From: Lunularia cruciata
Lineage: Eukaryota; Streptophyta; Marchantiopsida; Lunulariales; Lunulariaceae
Direction: 5' to 3'
NCBI GenBank assembly: GCA_948567375.1
Contig: OX419758.1
Location: 51,713,001-51,777,000 of the forward strand
DNA: 64,000 nt
The notes beneath the pieces were generated by a model. That model was not told the DNA's origin, made no database searches, and saw only the letters and a list, made by a program, of their open reading frames with translations. A program made the position numbers and the translations under genes. Position 1 is the first letter of the stretch; each line of letters begins with the position of its first letter. Below are positions 34,440 to 46,319 of the stretch, one piece after another.

Positions 34440-36470
34440 CTTTTAAGGAGATCTTCCTATTTCCTTCCTTTGCCCTAGGGTGGTGGGCACATTTCTATGG
34501 AGTTCTCGTGAAATATTTGCCATGTTGATGATATCTACCCTCTCTTGTTGCTTGTGCTTGGTAGGGCTTCCCTTTGGTAACGAGGCTTCTCATCTTGACT
34601 TAAGCCAGTTCTACTTGTTTGCCATTGTTGGTGGGCTTCTTTGTCATCACCCTCATCTTCTTCTTCTCCTTTGTTGAGGTTGGATACACCATTATGCCCT
34701 TATATGGGCTAGTTTTTCTCCTTCCTTTTGTTGCTTGTAGCCTCTACCTCTACAAGATTGAGCGGTTTCCATAGCTCTACTTCTTGTGCTCCTAGAATTG
34801 CATGCATTTGCAACTTCAAGATTATTCTACTCCCTGCAAGTCTATTTGATGAAGTGGGAGACCAATTGAGAAACCGCATGGAGGCTCACATCTTGTCTCC
34901 CTATCCACTTTGTTATCTCTTGGTAGCTCTTCTTGAAAATTGGCATTTGAGATGTTGTTGCTACCTCCTTGATAAGGTTTTCCTTCAATTGGAAGGCACT
35001 TTGGGCCAAGTATTCCACAATTAATATTAGTACTAGCTCCATAGTAAAGGGCTTTCCTCCCTTTATCTTTTCCATTGGGATGCTTTCTTGGATGTCACAC
35101 AACATTCCCTTGGCTTTTTGAACAATACGGGAGCATAATTAGATGGTTCCTCATAAATGACATTTAGGATGAGAGCATCCATGAGGGATGTATTTAGATA
35201 TGACACATTCTCTTGGCCTTTGATGAGCTGGTGGAAGTTCTTTATGGTAAAATAAAGTGGTAGATATGTAACTACTGCCCTTAGGAACCCATTTTTGTAC
35301 ATGGTTCTTTATGAGTTGTCTACATTTTTAAAGAAAAATAGCCCAAAGTACCTTGCAGGTACTACAAGCTAAACTCAAGTTCCCTCCATGCCAAGGAGAT
35401 GTCTTTAGACTTCCTTTGTAGCAAGAATAAGTCTCATATTGTACCTTCAATCATGAGAAATGATTTTGCTTATGGGTTTGTGATAAGAAGGGGTGAGTGG
35501 ATCACTTTTGAATCCCTAAAATCTCCTCTACCATTTCCAACACTTGGACTAACTCTTCATTGCTTAGAAAAAAGAACTTGTGGGCTACAATATTCCAAAA
35601 CCTATCTTTATGTTCTTCCCTGTTTTGGGGTACACATTGCTAAAATCACACAAGTGGCCCGACTGCATGTAGATAGGATCCATTCTGTCTAACCTTTGCA
35701 GAAGTTGCTTAGTTCTTTTACTAGTTCCCATGTAGACCTATTGCAAATCTGCTCAACTATCTAAGTCTTGGAAAATTTATCAAAGGGTTTCTCCAATTCT
35801 TGTATTGGCAAGACTCCATCAACCCAATGATTCCTTTCTTCCTTTCGGAATTTGTGAATTACCATGATGATGTTCTCTTGACCTATCTGGTCTAGACTAT
35901 CCAAGATTTCTCTTGCAATCAGTTTGGTTGTACACTATTGCTCCTCTTGCATAAAATCTTTGACTTCATATTTTATTTGAGTTTTCCCCAATGAAATGAG
36001 CATTATCACTTGATATATTGTTTTTTGGTGTGATTCCTTAGCAGTTTCCTCTTTCTCAAAGTTAGAATTGCAAACTTAATGGTTTAATGAATTTTGCAAG
36101 GGTTTTATATAGGTTGGATCACCTCTTATAGATGATGTACCTTCTTGTTTTGCATTCAAATTCCTACATGTGTGATGTTATCTTGCTCCAAGAGCAGAAA
36201 CATCTTCATGAATTTGGTGTTTTTGCCACTCAAATTGAGACCATTACACCTATCACACCATTTAGAAGTTGGATACAAATAGTCCTTTGTATGGTGCCAT
36301 TTTGCCTTTGAAAATGAAGCTACATAGCCATTAATTACACAAGGATGTGGAAGGTTTATGGGCTCCTATAGCTAATTGTGAATATGTTCTCTAGGATTAT
36401 TGGTCCGGGCAGAATTATCCGATAATAGAGAGGAGCTCATAAACAATCGCCCAGTCATTTAGGAATTCCT
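34440..36470 (-). other. Unrecognised region between integrase and solo LTRs of family F
   Basis: Minus-strand frames at 34842-35105 (87 codons) and 35063-35302 (79 codons) overlap and together read like one helical protein (for example YLNTSLMDALILNVIYEEP and LIKEVATTSQMP). Continuous but broken coding potential extends on both sides. No family is recognised. Confidence 0.35.
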
Positions 36471-36479
36471 TCAAATCCT

Positions 36480-37560
36480 AGAGGAAGATCTTATCACAAG
36501 GGTGTTCCCATACCCTCTTCTTCCATGATAAAGAAGCATTAGGTTTCTTGTAATATCTTTTTTTCTTTGTCCCTCAATGGAATGTAGTGCGGGTTGTATG
36601 TTTGCACTTGGTGTTATTGGTATGGGATTCCAAGAGGTCTCCATCCAACATTTCCATCTAGACTGGTCTGTTTTTAAACAATTCACACACCCAATTAAGA
36701 CTAAGCTATTTTTCAGCAAACTAATTGGAAAATCTGCCAACCTTGTCATTAAATTTTACACTAAGTCCCATTTGTAAAGTGGGACCTTCTTGGTTTTCTG
36801 ATCAAAGTAAGTTTTCCGCTTAGCTGAAGTAGTGTACTGCATGTAGAGTGCCCATAGATATTTTTCTGTCATATTTTGCAACACAATAAGTATTCTTTTG
36901 TTGGTATCTCTCCTCCCAGAGACTAAGATGTCTTTGTTTAACTACATGTAAGCACTCTAATGACGGGATTAAAATTTCTGTTGGTAAAATTATCTTTTGC
37001 ATGCAAACAAGTAAAAATGGAGTGTTTGAGTTTTATGGTTGTATGGTAAGCCTTGAGAGCACCTAGAAGGGTTTATAACAATTTGTACCAATTTACACCA
37101 ATTTGTAGGGTTTATACGTACAATTTTCTTTACGAGTGTTAGGCAAATTCCCTTAACACATTTGATTTGACTATTTGCCTATGGGTGGTATGGGGTAGAT
37201 TGGTGGTGTTAGATCTGGTAAGTGGTAGTTAAATCCCATACTCTTTTGTTGATAAATTGGGATCCATTGTCCATGACAATGGATAAGGGAACACTAAACC
37301 TTGAAATGGTATTTCTTTGCAAAAATTGGATTGTGATCATAGAAGAATTGTTTACAAAGGATTTTATCTTCTAGCCACTTTTTTACATAGAATATGGTAA
37401 CAATAATATAGCAATGCCTAGTCCATTGAGCAGTGGGATTAACAAGTACCACAAAGTTGAGTCCCCATTTATGGAATTGTTGAGCTACCAATACATGATA
37501 GAGGTACATTTGGTATGGTGACAAGGGTTTTTCAACTCTTTCACAAACATCACACATGTA
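36480..37560 (-). pseudogene. Family F integrase remnant
   Basis: The frame starting at 37557 reads MCDVCERVEKPLSPYQ, the CxxC end of the integrase zinc finger, followed by FHKWGLNFVVLVNP and CYIIVTIFYVKKWLEDK. These match the FxxWxxDFVGPINP and YIxxxxDYxTKWxEA blocks of Ty3/gypsy integrases. The first catalytic Asp (DFVG) appears as Asn (NFVV). Further toward 36480 the frame is lost. Confidence 0.7.
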
Positions 37561-37699
37561 GGCATATTTGTTGGCATTTGCTTAAATAGAGTGCCACCAA
37601 TATCCCACAAGGTAGACCTTCCATGAAGTAAGCCCATTAGAGAAGTGCCTTCCTAATTTGTTCAAGTGGCATGCTTTTAATACTACATGAACTTCCTTT

Positions 37700-39391
37700 G
37701 GGCTAATGCAACCCCAAAGTACTCTATCTACTCCCATTTAATAGAGATCTCCTTGCAAAATAGTAAAAAGAAGTGTAGACATATGAAATTTTTTATGTTT
37801 GGCTCTTGGTAAGTCAAGGGGTATGTTTCACATAGAGAGATAATGCATAATCATCTAGGATGATTTTATAGTTATGCTTTCCTGCATGTAGAAAAGATAG
37901 AAGTCTACAAGGTCTATGCTAAGGGAGAAAATGATGTGTAGTTGGGAAATATAGGACAAGAAGTTTGCAATATCATGAGACTTTCTCAAATTGTATTCCA
38001 CTATAAAAGAAAACTCTTATAGGAGGGTAGGGTTTATTAATCAGATATTTGAGGGCTTCATGGAAGAACAAACTATTGCACACTAGGTAGTGTCAAAAGT
38101 TTTGGATAGCAAAAATCATCTTGAGGCACTCCCATTTGGTTGTCAAGTAGTTTCTTTCAGTTGAGTTGAGTTGCCTACTAGCATAGTAGATCAACTATTC
38201 CCATACTTGCTCCTCATTGTACTGAGCCAAAACCTTGCCCATATTGGTGCTAGAAGTATCTACAAGAACATGAAAAATCAACTCCTAGTTTGGTACTGCC
38301 AAAATTGGAGTAGTGGCCAATTTTTGCTTCAAATTTTTGAATGTGTTTGTGCATTTTTCCATCCATACAAGTCAACTATGGCGTACAGGAGGCCTGTTAG
38401 TGATCTTAGCATACATATGAATATATTGCCTATAGTATCCCATGCAACCTAAGAAACTTCATAGCTCTTGTGTGGTCTCCAAGATGGGTAACTTTTGAAT
38501 GAATAAATCTTCTTGGGTCCACATTATGCCATTTTTGTAGACCAAGTGATCAAGGAGAGGCCCATAAGAAATGGAAAATAGGTACTTTTTTGGGTCCAAA
38601 GAAATCCTCACTTGCCTACAAATATGCAGAACAACTCTTAGGACATTGAATGGTTATTGCAAGAGTTGTGTGCACATATATCATAAAGATACATCTTTAT
38701 GTCCTTCCTTATTGCACCATAGGAGTTCATCATGTAGCATTGAATTGTTGCTTAAGCATTATGGAACCAAAGGGCATCACTTGATAGGCATATGTGCCCC
38801 ACTTCATGATGAATGTAGTCTTGAGTTGATCTTCTAAAGCAATGGCAATCTGGTTGTAGCTTGAATACCCATCCTTAAATTAGAAGCATGGGCTACAAGC
38901 CACTTTTTACAAAAGTGTGTTTGTGAACAAGATTGGGAATGGGTTTGGATGGTATGGGCATTCAGTTTCCAAAAATCTACACAAGTGTGTACCTTCCTTG
39001 TATCCATTTTAGGGACAACCAAGATTGGGGAAGCCCATTTTGTCTCTCCTATGGGATAGATAAACATGCAATTTAGTAGTTTGTCTAGTTTTTCCCACAC
39101 TTTTTGAGAGTAAGTATGATTCAACAAATATGGTTTGGATCTTACCAAAATTGCATCTAGACAAACTAAGATGCAATGTTGGCATGTCTTAGGATTCACA
39201 CCCAAGAGTTTCATGTAGTCATAAGAAAACAAATCCCAATACTCTTTGAAAAGGGCTTGGTAGGAAAGCTGATCCTTTGTGGACACATTGGTGCTGATCT
39301 TCACATATTTAGGTGTTTTTTCTACTAATGCAATGTCAAGATTGTGAAACTCATCTAAAATTTGTAAGTGGAGGAGAATAATCTCAAACAA
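37700..39391 (-). pseudogene. Family F reverse transcriptase and RNase H remnant
   Basis: The 185-codon frame from 39391 contains FKEYWDLFSYDYMKLLGVNP, KVWEKLDKLLNCMFIYPI, TKWASPILVVPKMD and a VDFWKLNAHT block. These are the RT entry motifs of Ty3/gypsy elements without a chromodomain-type pol (YxDLKGV, EIxKLLxAGFI, WVSPIVxVPKK, CVDYRKLN). The rest of RT and RNase H lies toward 37700 in broken frames. The leading sequence resembles the linker between protease and RT. Confidence 0.75.
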
Positions 39392-40049
39392 TTGCTGTGG
39401 AGGTCTTTTTAGGAAGTATTATTACAACATGTGCTTAGGTATTGTTTAATGGACTTCTTGTTTGTTTCCAATTCTCTTTGTGGGTTCTCCCACAATATCA
39501 ATAGTATTGGTGTGAGATGGAGGACTTATGTCCTCAATCATAATTGGAAAAACTTTGTCATTCACAATATGCTTTGTTTCATCAATGCAAGAGATAACAA
39601 GAGATGTTACTAGGGAGAATCCTATCAAGATGAAAGCATTCCTTGTTTATTTCTTCATCTTGATACTCAATAGCATCTTTGATAGAGAAGCAAGAGGTAG
39701 TCAAGGTTTCCTTAGTATGTTTCCAAGTGTAAGGTTGTGGGAACATTACGTGATGGAAAGCTCCATTGCTAGTGTTATGGGGTTCATCCTCTAAGACCAA
39801 AGAAACTTCTCTTGGGAAGTTCTTTGGTCAAGAATGCTTCCCAAGAGAAGTGTGCTTGCCAAGAATTTTTTGTTGACTCATTGGTAGAATGGAGCTATTG
39901 TCATGGAGTTCTATAACATGACCACTCATTTCTTCCTCTATTATGAAAAAAGAATTAGTGATAGCATATGTGATTTTCTCATTGCTATCAAAATTAGCTG
40001 GACTCCATGCATCAATATTAAAACTTGGTTCTCCTTCATGACCCAAGCT

Positions 40050-40561
40050 TGACATAGATTATGCTGGGTACATTGGAAGCACAATGTGATTCAATTTTCC
40101 CCCAAATTTTAATCTATCAACTTTCCAAGAGATGACCATATTAGTGTCTACTAGCCATGGGACTCCTAATAAAAGTGGAAATTGTGCCAGGATGGGAGTA
40201 TCAAGTATCAAGTAATCAACTAAAAAGCTCTACTCACCAATGAGTGTAGGGACCTTAGACAACACTTTGAGAGGGTGATGTCTTCTCCTAGTGGCCATTT
40301 GAAGAAGGGTGGAGGTCTTTGCTATGTCTTTCAAGCCTAGTGTTTCCATTACACCCTTGGTCATGATGTTCACCAAGGACCTTTTGGCTGCCGGCCTGCT
40401 CCTTGTAGCCCTAGCCGGCCTAAGGCATGTAGCCAGCCAAAGGCTGCCCTTGAGTCAATACAACAATTTAGGATAACACTTCCTTGGATGGTTATGGGAA
40501 TATTTGGGTCATGAACCTTGGTGTAGAACATGAGAGGATTGGTTGGAATTGTGTTGACCAT
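40050..40561 (-). pseudogene. Family F protease with GC-rich insertion
   Basis: The minus strand has ITIQGSVILNCCIDS, the start of a retropepsin with the active-site Asp and Ser. It is interrupted right there by a 64-bp GC-rich block (40380-40443). Beyond it come a LVNIMTK-like stretch, LGLKDIAKT and FPLLLGVPWL (about 40130-40165), which fits the LLLGRPWL loop of retropepsins. The insertion sits directly behind the catalytic triplet and destroys the enzyme. Confidence 0.7.
40380..40443. repeat. 64-bp GC-rich insertion with inverted ends
   Basis: It starts CCTTTTGGCTG and ends CAGCCAAAGG, which are inverted repeats of each other apart from one T. It contains two GCCGGCC-type blocks in an otherwise AT-rich neighbourhood. 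No target duplication is obvious. Confidence 0.6.
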
Positions 40562-40859
40562 ATCAACATGTGGTATTTCTATAGTTGGAGTGTGTGGTGC
40601 TTCTATGGGATTGCATTCCTATGAGTGAAAACTCCTAGTTAGCAGATCCATGAAGCACACCATAGGCTGTCTTTTTGTAGGAGATTCTACAACTTAGTTT
40701 GTTCCATAGGAGAAGCTTTACAAAGTTGTATGATAGTGATAGTGGCTCTGAGGTTAGCCAGATTAGCTACAATGTCATAGTCATGTATTACCAAAGTGAG
40801 TGGTTTTTGTGCTTATGTATCAAACATATGAACTATGGCTCTATACATTTCCAAAGCAA

Positions 40860-42607
40860 GCTAAGGAGTTTCATCTTGCACAATTTCTTCACATATGCTT
40901 TCAAAGGAGTAACTCTCAAAAGTAGAGTTGTTGTCTAGACTAGGTATTGCATAAGTGCAGGCATGCATGGTGAGGAATACATTTGCCTCTATGATAGCAC
41001 TTTCCTCAATCACTATGAAATGCATTTTCCCATTAGGGCCACCATTATTGTCCAGTTCATTATGCACATGTACTCTCCTAGTCTGAGTGATAAAGTTCCA
41101 AAAAAACCGAGCATTGCACCATGGTATGTACTCCCTGAGCAAAATGCACAATGGGCCAGCTTGTTGGGGCATTGGTTTGCATAAGGATTCTCATTACAAA
41201 TGTGACAATATATATCAGGTTTGGGAGGTCCTCCGCCTATTCCATTTCCTCTTCTTCTTAAGAAGGGCGGATCTCACAAGTGCTAGTTGAAGTTGTTGTG
41301 CTATGGGACAACATCCACTCTTTCTTTTCAAGGCTCTTGGCATCTCATGGGTGTTTTGCAATGAGCCATAATATGTCCATAATTCCACAATAGACACAAT
41401 CATTGGGGATGTCTAGGGTTGCAAAGTGAGTGTTCATGTACTCATTTTCATGTACACATGAAAACAGCTACATGAAATCTCCCCACGGGTAGTAATGTCT
41501 ACCAGGTTCTCTCTTGAGGCTGCTATACCAAGAGAAGATTCTCCAATCATTCCAAATTTACCATGATGTACTCTATCTTGGTATTTACTATTGAAACATT
41601 GGTAGTTACAAGAGCAATAAGTTCCCATAGAGTTGGAAGAGTTACCAAAGTAACTACAAGAACTACTATGAGCATGTAATCATACACAAGCATTGATTGT
41701 GGTACTATGTATTGAGATGGCACAATTTTAGGAACTCCTCTAGAAGTAACTTGATTGTTGGAATCCAAGAGTAACAAGGTAAGAGTTGTGCATTACATTC
41801 CCTTTGAATCTTGGTATTATGGAGCAAGGGACCTCCAAGGCCATGTCTTGCTTGTTAGCATGAGCTCAACATTGTGCTTCCTCGAATGCCTAAGCTAGAG
41901 TAGTAGCTTTGTTGTAGATGAGGAGTTCTTAGATATCCTCAAGTAGAACATCATTAAACTAGTTGAGAGCCGTAGTACAATCTGGAGCTAGTGTAATCAT
42001 TGATGATATGTATTTTTATACATGCTTGCATGGTTTCATGTGTCCTTTGTGGAGTTTTTTTTATCTTGTTCTTGCTGCCTTGGAAAAATGTATTATTGCC
42101 ACCCTTTTGCTCATATTAATGCATACCTTGTTCTTGTGATGGGAGCTAAGCCAATGTTGTGTGACACCAATAAAACATTGGCAAATTTTTCATGTCATGG
42201 AAGTATCATCCATGATACTTCATGCCATGCAAACATTCCCAAAAATCCAAAGGAATGATTTGAAATCTTTTTGCCATGTGAATATTATTGTTCCTTCCAA
42301 AGGGTATATATTGTTTGCTCCTCTTGAGGTTGATGCCATTACAATGGTAGCTATAGGAGTAGCAGGAGTTGAATTGGATGATGCTTGCATAGTCATAGGG
42401 TGTGGTGCAAAAGTAGACAAATTTCCATGGGTAGAAGTGCTTGCCATCAATCAATGCTTGACTTTGAAGATTTGCACAAGTGCTTGTAAATATGGGAGGT
42501 AATGCTTCCCATGGATTGGGATCAATAGGACCTATAGAAATGGGAGCTAGTGCTTCCTCCAAAGTGAGAGTCATATTTGAGGACAATGGAGGTAATGCAT
42601 CCTCCAA
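40860..42607 (-). pseudogene. Family F gag remnant
   Basis: From 42607 a 133-codon frame opens, followed by broken frames with gag-like sequence. A CCHC knuckle (CVYCGIM, then after a one-base frameshift GHIMAHC) lies at about 41345-41410. A further conserved piece (REYIPWCNARFFWN) lies at about 41090-41135, just before the protease. Order and spacing fit gag to protease. Stops and at least one frameshift show it is dead. Confidence 0.65.
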
Positions 42608-42737
42608 ATTGAAAGAAACCTTGCTTAAAGAGATAGGAGGTAGTGCTGGTCTAAACCAAAAATAACCATGTCATTGCAAGTTGGTGTCAAATAGGTATAG
42701 CCTGAGCAAGTTGTAAAAGGGAGTAGAGAGGACATAT

Positions 42738-43250
42738 GTGTCAGTCAAAATAGGGTTCCCTTGAAAAAAAAATGAGAACCACAATCTCCCACTATAGGAT
42801 TATAAGGATTCACCAAGAATGATGGTTACAACATAAGGAGGACAAACCTCCACTAAGTAGCATGAGCTACCTTATATACTTGTAGACCTAACACCAAATT
42901 TTTTTTAACCTCCTTATATTGCTTCTACTATGGCCTCCATCTCCTCCTTGCATTATTTCCATCAATGCCAATTGGCTCTTAACCCTTCATCTCTGACATA
43001 TTACAACTCTAACATAGTTTGAGCAGCATCTTAACTTTAATTGCCTACTTAACTACTTTACAAAGTTCTATCCCATAGAGGGTTCATCTCACACCTGGAT
43101 TCATCCCACACTAATAACATCCCACAAAGGGGTTATCTTGTACCTTCAATTACTAATCCGGCAAGTGACTCTACTTATATGTCCCGCATTGTTGGATCCC
43201 ATATTAGGTCCTTTTCATGCATCTCCCCTTGTTTTTCTATTCTCATAACA
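42738..43250 (-). repeat. Family F 5' LTR
   Basis: On the minus strand it starts TGTTATGAGAATAG at 43250. The end is either TTCTCA at 42773 or slightly beyond, near 42738. It aligns with 28523-29026. No standard initiator-Met primer site was seen after it, so another tRNA or sequence decay must be assumed. Confidence 0.7.
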
Positions 43251-44230
43251 TCTGTGACATTGACCATTGACAATTATTGACATTGTGTACTTGGGTACAA
43301 ATTAGACCCCCTTGTTTCCTTCAATCATATCTCAAGCATTACTCACTTAAATTTCACACTTAGTGTCTTTAAATTATAGTTGGTGCACCCTTCTTTTGGT
43401 GGTGTCTTTTCATCCCAAATGGACTTTAGAAACATCCTTAAACTTGCAAAACCATAGTCCTAAATTGGTGGGGATCAATTTCTTATGCTTTGTACAATTG
43501 TCAACTCCTCCTTTTGACATATAGACTCCAAAATCCACCTTTAAACCCGTGAGATTTTGGTGCATCTTCTTTTCCAAAGAATGTAAATGTTTAAATCCTA
43601 TACTTATCCATAAGTAAGCATAAAAAGAATACTAGGATCTGGATTGTAAATCATTAACACCAAGAATGTAGGACCAAAATAAGTTTAAGAGAGATAGATA
43701 AGAGTGCTTAACATCTCTCAATCACCTCACTCTTAGACATTCTAACTCCCATCCTCTACTACCACTCTTTGTTGCCTTAGATTTTATGCTTACTCCAACT
43801 CAAAACTTGCAAGACTAAAAACACATTGCTCTCTACCAAGCTACAAGATCTTAATCCATACGGCCAATCATTTGAATGTACAAGGATTGCTCACATGGCA
43901 ATGGATCAATAATAAAATCCTTTGCATAATACTACAACCTTAAATAGATAAACAACACTGACTTACTTTTTTCACTCTCTAAGCAAACCACAACATGACA
44001 CCGGATCCAAAATACTATCTAAAGATAGAAGACCATTTATGTTTCCTAAGTCTAATGTATCTTGTGTATTATGGCTACTTGTGTTGTAATTCAAGTTCTT
44101 GTTTATTAACTATGTTCAATACTTTACTCCCAAAAGTCTTATTTTTAGCAATTTCCCGAGTCCGGATCGAGTTCCTACACTATCCTTTAGGACACCAAAG
44201 TTTGGGAAGTTGAGATCTTGTTAACCAATA
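43251..44230. other. No gene recognised
   Basis: AT-rich sequence with no recognised coding, LTR partner or RNA gene. A 72-codon plus-strand frame (43995-44213) has no known domain. Confidence 0.5.
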
Positions 44231-44739
44231 GACCCAATAAGCATTTTCTTATAGCTATGATTAGGTCTTCTGATTTTTCTATTTCTCACTCAATCTCATG
44301 CTAGCATAAGATCTTGCCGGATTAAATGTTTCTCCAAGAGCATTAATTTGCTTCTTTGGTTGTTTGTCATAAATTTAGAAATTTGGCTTCCTCGCATGAG
44401 ACCTTGAAGTAGCTTACTAGCATGAGATCTTGATATAGCATATTAACATAAGACCTTGAATTATAATGTAAGATCTTGAATATAGCATATTCAGATAAGA
44501 CCTTTTAGTTATTCATAAGGGAAACATACCAAAATACCCCCTTTAAGTTGAAAATATTACAAAAATACCACTATAAGTTTAGAAATTACATAAATATCCC
44601 TATGGTATACACATTTGGTAGATACATGGACCTCAAATGCTTCAATGCACAAATGTGAACAAGAATAAAATGCAATACAACTATCATTTAAGTATGCTTC
44701 ACTCAAAACTTCCAATTGTGGTGTTGTGTTGCTACCATG

Positions 44740-45160
44740 CTGCATATTTGATGCTTGTAAGGCTCCTTGCATGCCATTTTTGTATGTCCTTCCTTTCCAC
44801 ACCGGCTACATTTGTACCTATGTTTTTGCTATCCCATATCTTGAGTGCATATTTGCCCCTTTCTTGGGCGTCCAAGTGGTAGGCATGTCACCAAAAGTAA
44901 CATTTTGACTGTTGCTAAATGTGACCAATCCTCAAGGCTTGGGATTGGATGAATGTGCAGGCATGTCACCAAAAGTAACATTTTGAAAGTTGCTAAATGT
45001 GACCAATCCTCAAGGCCTGGGATTGGAGGAATGTGCAGCATATTCCAAACGTGTGAAATATCTTGACGTAACCAGCAATTGGCAGACTGCGGTATAGAAC
45101 ATCGCTAATTGCATGGACGTATGGTATCCCATGTAAGTACCAATGGGTGCAGCTGCATGA
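44740..45160 (-). pseudogene. C-terminal remnant of a Mutator-like (MULE) transposase
   Basis: The minus strand encodes a SWIM-type zinc-binding start CSCTHWYLHGIPYVHAIS (45157 down), where C-x-C, W and GIP-x-x-HA are typical although one Cys is Tyr. Then comes a twice-repeated I(P/H)PIPxLEDWSHLATxK unit (44881-44958 and 44959-45036), the AT-hook-like PLGRPRKGQ and a complete CCHC knuckle, CSRCGKEGHTKMAC (44769-44810). This order is that of mudrA/MULE transposase C-termini. A stop and a frameshift are present, and the catalytic part is absent. Confidence 0.75.
44881..45036. repeat. 78-bp tandem duplication inside the MULE remnant
   Basis: Two units of 78 bp (26 codons, so in frame) starting AGGCATGTCACCAAAAGTAA at 44881 and 44959 differ at only a few positions. 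Confidence 0.9.
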
Positions 45161-46319
45161 GATGATCCTATTTTGCTATTTTAGCCTGCTAGTGCAAAAT
45201 CCTATGTCAAAGAGCATTCGCCATTTTGGCTTGGTTGTGTACGACCTTGACATTTTGCTATTTTAATTATTAGCAGGATACCTTACCATTTAATTTCTTT
45301 CTTGTTGAGCATGTACAACTTGATAGCATGAGACCTTACCATCTGTGTGAGATCTTACCATTATAGCTATTCCTCAAAGAACAATTGCTATTTGGGCAAT
45401 TGCTAGCATGAGATCTTGTCATCATAGTGCATGAAATTATTATTTTAGTTGTTCTGGAGGATCATTTGCTACTTTAGCTACTTCTCAAGGAGCAATTGCA
45501 ATCTTGGTTATCTCATAATCTTTTGCTAACTAACAGGAGACCTTGATACATATTCTAGCATGGGTAACTTACAGTTTTAGCTACTCTGTAACGGGCATTT
45601 GTCATTTTGGCTTGCTAGCATGAGGTCTTGCCATTTTGCCACTCTAGCTTGGTAGCTTGAGACTTTATTACAATGAGTTTTTGTTATTTTTTGCTTGCTA
45701 GTACGAGCAAAAGAAGAAATCCATAGCAAGATCGGGCACCGCTCATTAATTTTTATGGTTATTATTGTTCTATGATACCTTATTATTTTGGTGTGAGACC
45801 TTATCATTTTAGCTTGTTGTTGTAAGGCAGTGGCTTGCTAGTAGTAGATTTTGCCATCATAGTTTATTCTTCACGTACACTCGTTAAAATTGGCTTGCTA
45901 GAATGAGAAGTTGCTCCTATATTACAAGACTTAACCATTATAGCTTTTTAGCTTGAGACATTGCCCTTTTGGTTGGTTCTCAATGTACACTTATAAAGAT
46001 CTGCTTGATCGCATAATACCATACCATTTTAGTAGAAGATCTTATTGGTCTATCTGAATGAAAGATTTGAAAAAAACATCTAAAATGATAACGTCTACGC
46101 TGTCAAAATTGGATTGCTAGCATAGCACCTTCCCATTTTAAGTCAAAATTGGCTTGCTAGTAAGAAACGTAATGTAAGACTTTTAATGTAAGACTTTATC
46201 ATTTTATTTTTTACTAAATGTACGTTTGTGAAAAGTGGCTTGCGAGCATGAGACCTTGTGATTTTAGTGTAAGATCTTACTTCAGTTGTGTCTAGATGTG
46301 AAATTCTCAAAATTTTGGC

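Larger units (their letters stand above)
28523..43250 (-). mobile_element. Long Ty3/gypsy element, family F
   Basis: Two LTRs in direct orientation (28523-29026 and 42738-43250) bracket 13.7 kb of sequence. On the minus strand the order is gag, protease, RT, RNase H and integrase (42600 down to about 36480), then about 7.5 kb of mostly unknown sequence before the 3' LTR. That 3' part is itself interrupted by a family B solo LTR (33232-34236) and a family A solo LTR (32310-32904). Coding is decayed. The long stretch after integrase may hold an extra ORF of the element or further nested insertions. Confidence 0.7.

Noticed and set aside
42206-42607. A 133-codon minus-strand frame considered as a separate gene
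   Set aside because: Its place just inside the 5' LTR of family F and the gag-like sequence after it make it the start of gag.
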